In this document: piece after piece, positions 57,622-63,927 of the stretch
Numbering within the stretch: the first letter of the stretch is position 1
Layout of the letters: every line of letters starts with the position of its first letter
Source: SAR324 cluster bacterium
GTDB taxonomy: Bacteria > SAR324 > NAC60-12
Length of the DNA: 63,927 nt
Direction of reading: 5' to 3'
Assembly (NCBI GenBank): GCA_015231885.1
Contig: JADGAT010000017.1
Location: 1 to 63,927, forward strand
The notes under the pieces: model-generated
The model's input: the letters and a program-made list of their open reading frames with translations, nothing else
The model's database searches: none
Told to the model about the DNA's origin: nothing
Made by a program: the position numbers and the translations under genes

Positions 57622-59121
57622 ATGGTACGTTTTCTTTCTTTATTTTTTAGTCTGCTTGTTTTTTGTTTTCCGATGGCATTTGCAGATGAATTAGTCCAAA
57701 TTGCTTCTCCAGACACAGGAATTGTTGTTCATGTAGAAGCAAGGGCAGGAAATTACCTTTACAGCGGTGATGAAATTGCAACGATCAAAGATCAGGCTGG
57801 CAATAAAATTATTTTGAGATCAGGAGTTGCCGGTAAACTGATTGAGTTGACCATTCATCCTTTTGACAAAGTACAAAAAGGAGATCAACTGGGGGCAATT
57901 GATGCGAGCTCCATCATTGCGGATCGCCAGGAACAAGGATTCACTAATGAATTACCTCCTATGGGACAGCTGGCCAAAAATCTCTTTAAAACAACAGGGA
58001 TCTCATCATTGGTCAGCGGCCAATCGTTAGACTGGACAGAAGGCCTGGGGCGTTTATTGATGGTTGGCGTGGGACTGCTTTTGCTATACCTGGGAATTCA
58101 CAAGCAGTTTGAGCCGCTTTTGCTGGTTCCCATTGGATTTGGCGCCGTACTTACCAACATTCCATTAGCAGGTCTTTCAGAAACGGGTGGAATGCTCAAA
58201 TACATTTCTGATGTGGGAATCAGTACCGGGGTATTTCCATTGTTGATTTTTATGGGAGTGGGAGCATTGACGGATTTTGGCCCCATGATTGCCAACCCTA
58301 AAACGGCGTTGCTTGGAGGAGCAGCTCAAATGGGGATTTTCTGTACATTGCTCGGAGCACTGGCTTTGAATGGGATACCCGGAATCAATTTTTCATTACG
58401 CGATGCCGCATCCATTGGGATTATTGGTGGAGCGGACGGACCAACCGCAATTTTTCTATCCAGCCAGCTTTCGCCAAGGCTGCTTGGCTCCATTGCGGTG
58501 GCAGCTTATTCTTATATGGCTCTGGTTCCCATTATTCAACCGCCAATCATGAGACTGCTCACTACGGAAGCGGAACGGAAGATTCAGATGGTGCAGATGC
58601 GTTATGTATCCCGGTTGGAAAAAATTTTGTTCCCTTTTCTGGTAGTGGGACTGTGTCTTCTTTTTCTTCCATCAGCAGCACCCTTGATTGGGATGTTGAT
58701 GTTTGGAAATTTATTGAGGGAGTCCGGGGTTGTTGAGCGTCTGTCCACTACTGCACAAAATTCATTGATTAATACAGTCACCATTTTTCTGGGACTTGGG
58801 GTTGGCAGTAAACTGTCTGCAGATAAGTTTTTGAATATAGAAACATTGGGAATTCTCATACTGGGTATGATTGCTTTCAGCATTGGAACAGCAACAGGCG
58901 TACTGATGGCCAAACTGATGAATAAAATGTCGAGCACTCCCATCAATCCTTTGATTGGAGCAGCAGGAGTTTCTGCAGTCCCAATGGCTGCACGTGTGGT
59001 CAACAAGGTTGGGTTAGAGAATAATTCTCATAACTTTCTCCTCATGCACGCAATGGGACCAAATGTTTCCGGAGTGATTGGTTCGGCTGTGGCTGCTGGT
59101 GTTTTATTGGGTGTGCTTTAA
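57622..59121 (+). CDS. oadB: Na+-pumping oxaloacetate decarboxylase beta chain with N-terminal barrel-sandwich domain
   Basis: 499 residues; usual OadB is about 380-430. From residue about 140 it matches OadB throughout: [40 protein letters not shown] (catalytic Asp of the Na+ path), [38 protein letters not shown] and [18 protein letters not shown]. Ahead of it is a signal-peptide-like helix ([16 protein letters not shown]) and a 70-residue barrel-sandwich domain ([39 protein letters not shown]) that resembles HlyD or lipoyl domains but lacks the biotin-accepting AMKM. The extra domain would sit outside the cytoplasm. OadB uses decarboxylation of carboxybiotin to export Na+. Confidence 0.93.
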   Translation: MVRFLSLFFSLLVFCFPMAFADELVQIASPDTGIVVHVEARAGNYLYSGDEIATIKDQAGNKIILRSGVAGKLIELTIHPFDKVQKGDQLGAIDASSIIADRQEQGFTNELPPMGQLAKNLFKTTGISSLVSGQSLDWTEGLGRLLMVGVGLLLLYLGIHKQFEPLLLVPIGFGAVLTNIPLAGLSETGGMLKYISDVGISTGVFPLLIFMGVGALTDFGPMIANPKTALLGGAAQMGIFCTLLGALALNGIPGINFSLRDAASIGIIGGADGPTAIFLSSQLSPRLLGSIAVAAYSYMALVPIIQPPIMRLLTTEAERKIQMVQMRYVSRLEKILFPFLVVGLCLLFLPSAAPLIGMLMFGNLLRESGVVERLSTTAQNSLINTVTIFLGLGVGSKLSADKFLNIETLGILILGMIAFSIGTATGVLMAKLMNKMSSTPINPLIGAAGVSAVPMAARVVNKVGLENNSHNFLLMHAMGPNVSGVIGSAVAAGVLLGVL

Positions 59122-60095
59122 GATACTCTGGTTGATTGAGAAAACTTTTCAAGAATCATTACAAACGCAAAGCCCACCATCATGAGTGCAATGGCGAATA
59201 TAACCTGGGAGTCAAATTGAGCAGGGAAAATATTTTGTTCCTGCAAAACATGTACTTTGTTGCGGATTACTTTCGCTTCTAAAACTTCTTTCCAGGGCCA
59301 GACTTTTCGCATTGCACCAATCATGAATCCCGTCAAAATTCCCATCGTCGCATTCCGATAATGACTCAGGAAAAACTTCAAAATTCTGGAAAATCCAATA
59401 ATCCCCACAACACATCCACCACCAAAAAGGGCCATGACCATGATGTTATCCACGTTGAAAGGATTCTTGATGGCACCTGTAATGAATTCGTATTTGCCTA
59501 AAATGAGCAAAATAAAAGAACCGCTGATGCCTGGCAAAACCATCGCACAAATTGCAATAATTCCGCTGAACAGAATAAACCACCAGGTTTCTGGAGTCGT
59601 GACCGGAATGAGTCCGACAATCACATAGGCACTGACGGCACCAACACCTACAAATGCCAAACTGCTGCCTTTCCAGTCATCAATTTCTTTTCCTACTACG
59701 AAGATTGACGCTAGAATCAAACCAAAGAAAAGGGACCATGTCAGAACCGGCTGCTCTGTGATCAGGTAATGCATCAGACGTGCTGTACTCAGGATGGCAA
59801 CGCCAATCCCGAGCAGAAGAGCACAGAGAAAACGGACGTGCACCTCTGCTAATGCACCTTTCCAGTCAAAGCTTACAAATCTTTTTATAAAGACAAGATT
59901 AATGGAGGCAATAGCAGCCAGCCAATGTGAATAAATACCGGTGATGAAGGCAATCGTTCCTCCAGAGACACCTGGAATAATATCGGCAGAACCCATACAG
60001 AAACCTTTTAAAAATAACATCTGATATTCTTTTTTATTATGGGGACCAGGACTGGCATCCCATGCGTCTTTCCAGGTATTGATATTGAAAGTCAT
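59118..60095 (-). CDS. DUF368-family polytopic membrane protein
   Basis: 325 residues with eight to ten membrane helices. [20 protein letters not shown] is the first DUF368 signature, and [18 protein letters not shown] repeats its pattern in the second half. [16 protein letters not shown] follows. Members have been implicated in export or flipping of polyprenyl-phosphate carriers (PopT-type), so a role in cell-envelope lipid recycling is plausible. The 3' end overlaps the end of oadB by 4 bp on the opposite strand. Confidence 0.87.
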   Translation of the reverse strand: MTFNINTWKDAWDASPGPHNKKEYQMLFLKGFCMGSADIIPGVSGGTIAFITGIYSHWLAAIASINLVFIKRFVSFDWKGALAEVHVRFLCALLLGIGVAILSTARLMHYLITEQPVLTWSLFFGLILASIFVVGKEIDDWKGSSLAFVGVGAVSAYVIVGLIPVTTPETWWFILFSGIIAICAMVLPGISGSFILLILGKYEFITGAIKNPFNVDNIMVMALFGGGCVVGIIGFSRILKFFLSHYRNATMGILTGFMIGAMRKVWPWKEVLEAKVIRNKVHVLQEQNIFPAQFDSQVIFAIALMMVGFAFVMILEKFSQSTRVS

Positions 60096-60221
60096 ATTCC
60101 AGATTTAAGAATGAAAAGTAAAATAAAAAGAAGTTCTATGGCTTTTAGGAAAGCAGTGTAGAGGATCCTTTATGGAGAGTATTGTAAGAAACTAAATAAT
60201 AATATTGACAGACGATCAAGG

Positions 60222-60620
60222 TCAAACTAAATAAGTTGCGTCGCTGTAGCGGACGAAAAAATATTCCGTGTAAGCATCGCATACTTCCTCCATAAACTCA
60301 CTGTAAAACTGTTCATTGCGTAGCTGGATTAAGCATGCCTGGCAAAATGAGCGTAGCTTCATGATGGATCCTGCAGAGCCCCGGACGAATTGATTGGCAA
60401 AAATTTGCAGTTCCCATAAAAATTCCTGAAGAGGCAATTCTAACAAACGATGATCTTCAGTATGCCCCACTAATAACTCCGTGACAATGTGATCAATTAA
60501 TGTGAAAAAGTCTTTACCTAATACGTTGAGAGAGTTGATTTCCTGAGGACTGAGCTTTTCCTGTAAATTTTGGTGAAAAGTACGGTAATCAAAATCTGTG
60601 CTCCTGAGGTCCCCTCCTAT
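60222..60620 (-). CDS. Unknown helical protein
   Basis: 132 residues, largely alpha-helical and mildly acidic, with no signal peptide or membrane helix. Segments such as FFTLIDHIVTELLVG, LQEFLWELQIFANQF and SFCQACLIQLRNEQFYSEFM suggest a helical bundle. I recognise no family. The ATG at 60620 begins MIGGDLRSTDFDYRTF; an ATG at 60635 is 15 bp upstream. It stands between DUF368 (same strand, 126 bp after) and the cNMP-binding kinase. Confidence 0.55.
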   Translation of the reverse strand: MGGDLRSTDFDYRTFHQNLQEKLSPQEINSLNVLGKDFFTLIDHIVTELLVGHTEDHRLLELPLQEFLWELQIFANQFVRGSAGSIMKLRSFCQACLIQLRNEQFYSEFMEEVCDAYTEYFFVRYSDATYLV

Positions 60621-60635
60621 CATGGCTTTTTGCAT

Positions 60636-61072
60636 AAATCATTTCAATATAAGGTTGTCTATTTTGAGTATCTGAATATTACTGTAACCGACAAATGCAA
60701 AAACCGTGACAGTTGCTTAATAATTATAATTATCCTTCTTCACTTTGCAGTAGTCCTATGTATTTTAATGAGAATCAACTATTTAAAAGAAGCCTAGCGG
60801 AAGAAAGAAATTGGACCGAAGGGTAGTAAAAATTTGCCTCCTGAATTACTGGAAAGAGTTCTTTTTGTCTTATTGGAGGCTGGTGAGCAGTTTGTACCGG
60901 CTCAGGGAAAAGAGAGTTGGACCAGGATTTAATAATTTTTCAGACCGCAGTTATTCTATGGCTCAGTAAAACGCTTGAAACTAAAGCCACAACGTGTGCT
61001 ACAGCCGCACCTCTATTCTGGAAAAGCCTAGAAATACTGGGGAAATCAAACGTAAGCCTGTTGTGTGCCTTG
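60636..61072. other. Intergenic region, possibly decayed coding DNA
   Basis: No ORF with a credible start is seen in these 437 bp. Composition at 60800-61060 is like coding sequence but frames are interrupted (TAATAATTT at 60929). It may be a relic I cannot identify, or simple spacer. Confidence 0.3.
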
Positions 61073-62491
61073 CTAATAAACCGGTGTTGCAGGTACTGGC
61101 TCACTGCTTCGGATCAAGGGAAAAAAGGTGTGAAATTTAGTACCTGTGCCAACCTTGCTTTCCACAGTAACCGCCCCTCTGCTGTTTTGCATGATGCCAT
61201 GAACAATGGATAATCCCAAACCGCTGCCATCTCCTACTGGTTTTGTTGTAAAGAATGGATCAAAGATACGTTCCAGGATGTCAGGTGATAAGCCCTCACC
61301 CGTGTCGCTGACTGTCAAATGAAGATAAGGTCCTGCTTTCTCCAGTCCAAATTCGTGTGTTTGGTGCGTATCAATTTCAAGAATATGCAGGCTCACCTCC
61401 ATGCGTCCTCCATTTTTTCGCATGGCATATTCCGCATTATCACATAAGTTGGCAATCACTTGCTGAATTTGAGATGAGTTTCCCCAGATAGTGTGTTGAT
61501 TGTCTTCGAGTTTCAGTTCCATGTCAATGGAAGGAGGAAGGTTTTTTTGTATTTCTTTGAGAGTCTGCTGAACAAGAGGGTTAATCCTCAGAATTTGATG
61601 ATTGCTGTCCTCCTGACCGCTGAAAGTCACGATTTGTTTCACCAGATGTTTAGCCCGCTCACAAAAGCTGCGGGCATGCCGCAGCGGCTGTTGCAAATGG
61701 CTGCTGTGTGGCATATCAAAATTAGCGATATCCAGTCCGATGAAGATTCCTTGCAGTAAATTATTGAATTCATGAGCAATTCCTCCAGCCAGAGTCTCAA
61801 GTGCTTCCATTTTTTGTGTGTGACGCAGCTGCTTTTCTAAGCGATCTCTTTCTTGTTCGAGATTTTTGCGTTCAGTAATTTCTGCTTGAAGTTTTTCATT
61901 TGTTTTTTGCAGTTCAAGATTCTTGTTTTTCACAAGCATCTCCAGCTTGCTGCGAGTCTGCTGCAATCGGCTATGTGCTTCCAGCAATTCCTGCTGATTT
62001 TTTATCAGCTGTTGGTTGGTTTTTTCTGACTGCTGTGCTTTGTAAGTCGTTAAAGACAGCTTCTCTGTCAAAATTTTAACAAAGATCCGATTTAAAATAT
62101 TTTGGGATTCTTCTGGACTCAGCTCTGAATGATTACCAATGACGTTTGATTGAAAACAAAACAGTTCAACATCCGTATCGGCTATGATTGTTTCTGAACA
62201 AGGCTGATCACAAATGATACTGATTTCTCCAAAAAGATCTCCTAAACGCTGCAACTGTAGAATTTGTTCATCTTGGGCATAGACAGACACTATGCCTCGG
62301 AGGATGAAGTATATTTCAGTATTTTTTTGCCCCTCTTTGAGAATTTCTGCGCCCTTTGGATAACAAACAAACCTGGACAATGGCACAATCTTCTGTAGAG
62401 TCGTTTCGTCTAAGCTCCCAAATAAGCGGGATTGTTTCAAATGCTCTATGATTTTATGATTCTCAATAAACAAATGTTGTTCTTCTTTTGA
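61073..62491 (-). CDS. Soluble histidine kinase with N-terminal cyclic-nucleotide-binding domain
   Basis: 472 residues. A cNMP-binding (Crp-like) beta-roll covers about 15-130: LKQSRLFGSLDETTLQKIVP, GAEILKEGQKNTEIYFILRG, GDLFGEISIICDQPCSETII. The Glu of GE is present, and RG..SET-like sequence replaces the usual RxAx. A coiled coil (about 150-225) leads to the kinase: H-box LAGGIAHEFNNLLQGI, N-box NLCDNAEYAMRKNGG, G1 VSDTGEGLSPDI, F PFFTTKPVG and G2 GSGLGLSIVHG. The ATG at 62491 has AGGGGAG upstream. No response regulator is adjacent. A cyclase domain at 15143 could supply ligand; this is inference. Confidence 0.87.
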   Translation of the reverse strand, partial: SKEEQHLFIENHKIIEHLKQSRLFGSLDETTLQKIVPLSRFVCYPKGAEILKEGQKNTEIYFILRGIVSVYAQDEQILQLQRLGDLFGEISIICDQPCSETIIADTDVELFCFQSNVIGNHSELSPEESQNILNRIFVKILTEKLSLTTYKAQQSEKTNQQLIKNQQELLEAHSRLQQTRSKLEMLVKNKNLELQKTNEKLQAEITERKNLEQERDRLEKQLRHTQKMEALETLAGGIAHEFNNLLQGIFIGLDIANFDMPHSSHLQQPLRHARSFCERAKHLVKQIVTFSGQEDSNHQILRINPLVQQTLKEIQKNLPPSIDMELKLEDNQHTIWGNSSQIQQVIANLCDNAEYAMRKNGGRMEVSLHILEIDTHQTHEFGLEKAGPYLHLTVSDTGEGLSPDILERIFDPFFTTKPVGDGSGLGLSIVHGIMQNSRGAVTVESKVGTGTKFHTFFPLIRSSEPVPATPVY

Positions 62492-62941
62492 CATAAGCTC
62501 CCCTAATTTTGCCAATTCCCATTACCTCGATTACAGTGCCATGTATTTGTTAGCGGAAAATAGAACAAACTATGAACAATTTGAAAATAATTCAGTTCTT
62601 ATATCAGAGTTCTGTCAAATAAACAATCAGAATGTAATCATTTCGTCACATAAATAGCATTTTTTATGGGGCGACGATACAATACATCATATTTTAAATA
62701 AAATAGTTGATTTTTATTTAATTTTTATTTAATATTTATATAAAGTGTTTTGCAGATCCAAAAAGCTCATAGGGCTGTTCATCTGTTTTTTAGAAAACAG
62801 ATAGTTGATTTGGCGTGATTTTCCACTTCTGTTATTCCGGCCCTCGGGCAGGAATCCAAGAGATTTTCCGAAGCAGGCATGCTGGGCTGGCTTTTGAAAA
62901 GCGGTATTGCATGCGCAACAAATAGTATGGAGTGGGGTACT
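62492..62941. other. A+T-rich intergenic region with a hairpin
   Basis: This 450-bp stretch between divergent genes is A+T-rich around 62690-62750. It holds a perfect 9-bp hairpin, ATCTGTTTT (62781-62789) with AAAACAGAT (62794-62802). An in-frame extension of the next gene reaches back to an ATG at 62879, but the ribosome-binding site favours 62942. Confidence 0.4.
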
Positions 62942-63550
62942 ATGTATCAGGTAAATGATCCAATGCTTGCATTGATTTTGCGCTTTGTTGGAAGGGGGGA
63001 ATACCTTGATCCTTGTAACGAAGAGTTCATTAAGGGGCAGATTCATACAATCCAGGAGCATGTTGAAAAATTTCCACCTGAGGAGCACCAGGCAAGAGCA
63101 CTGAAATGGATTGAGAAGCATGCCAAGCAGTACAGAAAGAAATGGGAAAAAGCACTGGTTTCTGCCAAGCTGTACAAACAGAAGTGTGCAGATTGCCCTC
63201 TTCAAGGTTCCAATCACCAGCAAAGTTGTGAAGTTCACAGTAAATGGCTGCTGCTGTTGCGGCAGTACACCTCCGATGAAATCAACTCAGAGCGGTATAT
63301 CGAAGATTCGCTGGCATTGTTGACCAGCCACAAGAATGAAATCAAACAAATAAACACGCCACTGTCCAATCCATACTTGAACTCCGCAATGAATGCCCTG
63401 GAACTGATGGTGCTCATCTCAGATAACTATAGAACTTCAATTATTTCAATGAATTACAAAATAGCAGACAACTTTTTCCAAAGTTATATCAAACTTTGGA
63501 AAAATAGCTTTAGCATGAATCGATGGGAGCGTTTTTTAGTTCCCGCTTGA
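62942..63550 (+). CDS. Unknown protein with CxxC...CxxH motif
   Basis: 202 residues, cytoplasmic, mostly helical. In the middle, KCADCPLQGSNHQQSCEVHS has C-x2-C, ten residues, C-x2-H, which could bind zinc or an iron-sulfur cluster. The N-terminal third is basic and helical (QARALKWIEKHAKQYRKKWE). The C-terminal part ends SMNRWERFLVPA. No family is recognised. The ATG at 62942 is favoured by GGAG and GGGG just upstream; ATGs at 62927 and 62879 are in frame. It lies 91 bp before the tRNA gene. Confidence 0.6.
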   Translation: MYQVNDPMLALILRFVGRGEYLDPCNEEFIKGQIHTIQEHVEKFPPEEHQARALKWIEKHAKQYRKKWEKALVSAKLYKQKCADCPLQGSNHQQSCEVHSKWLLLLRQYTSDEINSERYIEDSLALLTSHKNEIKQINTPLSNPYLNSAMNALELMVLISDNYRTSIISMNYKIADNFFQSYIKLWKNSFSMNRWERFLVPA

Positions 63551-63641
63551 TTTTTAACACGGATGAAGTTAGTTTATCGACGTATTTCATATCTGCAAAA
63601 AGTGAGGGATCAACATCATCCAAAGTTCCTTTCTTACAAAA

Positions 63642-63717
63642 GCGAGAGTAGCTCAGCTGGTAGAGCGCAACCTTGCCAAGGTTGAGGTCGCGGGTTCGAA
63701 ACCCGTCTCTCGCTCCA
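63642..63717 (+). tRNA. tRNA-Gly (anticodon GCC)
   Basis: A complete 76-nt cloverleaf with encoded CCA. The acceptor GCGAGAG pairs with CTCTCGC and is followed by T and CCA. The anticodon stem CAACC/GGTTG encloses TTGCCAA. The T arm GCGGG-TTCGAAA-CCCGT is standard. No integrase-like gene is visible in the last 210 bp. Confidence 0.97.
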
Positions 63718-63927
63718 TTGCTTGGATTCTTCAAAGTCAATACAATCAATAGTCAGCTTAGAATTGATAAGGTCTCTAGAAGATTTTTCTGCCTTTTTGA
63801 TTTCCTTTGTTTTACCACAATTTACCCCTAAAAAAATGGCACTTGCCCACCTACATCGCTCTCCTGTACCAACAAAAACCAAACGAAGAACGATTCCTCA
63901 TCGAGTCTGGGGTGTTGGAACATCAGG
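63718..63927. other. Sequence after the tRNA gene to the window end
   Basis: No gene is supported. A plus-strand frame opens at an ATG near 63836 (MALAHLHRSPVPTKTKRRTI) and stays open to the window edge. It has no clear ribosome-binding site and no recognised family. Confidence 0.25.

Noticed and set aside
63510..63882. Minus-strand ORFs across the tRNA gene
   Set aside because: They read through tRNA-Gly and show no protein family; the tRNA fold is complete.
63642..63927. Integration site of a genomic island at tRNA-Gly
   Set aside because: No integrase gene or repeated tRNA 3' end is visible in the remaining 210 bp, so it cannot be supported here.

Overview
The window is a compact, roughly 40-45% G+C stretch of a Gram-negative bacterial chromosome. 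Housekeeping genes (dnaG, rpoD, mreBCD, PBP2, tsaB/tsaE, selB, aroB, aroK, TCA-cycle genes) lie beside proteobacterial-style features: a sigma-54 activator, a monomeric NADP isocitrate dehydrogenase, very long PstC/PstA permeases and a sodium-pumping decarboxylase. I infer a free-living, probably marine, deltaproteobacterium-like organism; a SAR324-type bacterium would fit. The lineage cannot be fixed from sequence alone. 

Layout. 1-500: start of a ribosome-assembly GTPase (RbgA/YlqF), cut by the window edge. 500-4230: an unusual block with a TrfA-like replication-initiator homologue (910-2145), a GlgC homologue with altered catalytic motifs, a 52-codon membrane ORF, and three separate arrays. 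Each array holds three AGTCTACC boxes at an exact 22-bp pitch, all in one orientation. This looks like an iteron-type replicon in a chromosomal setting and is the best candidate for something undescribed. 4481-10318: pstSCAB. 10334-14953: NtrC-type regulator, TPR lipoprotein, a secreted small protein, a BioD-like protein and a uridine-kinase-like protein. 15143-20035: one 1,630-residue kinase/ATPase/TPR/GAF/cyclase protein. 20198-28091: icd-lhgO, thpR, mdh, sucCD, a 2-oxoglutarate/TCA cluster. 28165-30959: aroK and a soluble two-component pair. 31202-37837: glycogen phosphorylase, two STAS proteins flanking a 1.47-kb inverted-repeat-bounded unit (RHH gene plus Nudix gene), an alpha/beta hydrolase, a CheY-like protein and a lipoprotein. 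37827-45261: aroB, an outer-membrane protein, maf, and mrdA-mreD-mreC-mreB. 45509-52048: dnaG-rpoD-NRDE-selB and a 50-codon membrane ORF. 52063-55031: degenerate EnvC-like protein, decayed ABC ATPase-like protein, tsaE and tsaB. 55276-59121: oadG, oadA, and an oadB with an extra N-terminal exported barrel-sandwich domain. 59118 to the end: DUF368, unknown proteins, a cyclic-nucleotide-binding-domain histidine kinase, and tRNA-Gly(GCC).

Two kinds of small palindromic element are scattered between genes. A roughly 155-bp TA-flanked MITE-like family has four copies (one partial). A related roughly 160-bp element and a REP-like palindrome occur once each. Two of these insertions form the stop codon of the neighbouring gene (bioD-like, maf).

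The genes suggest a respiratory cell that stores glycogen and couples decarboxylation to Na+ export. It uses selenocysteine, has rod-shape machinery, and carries many soluble signalling proteins.
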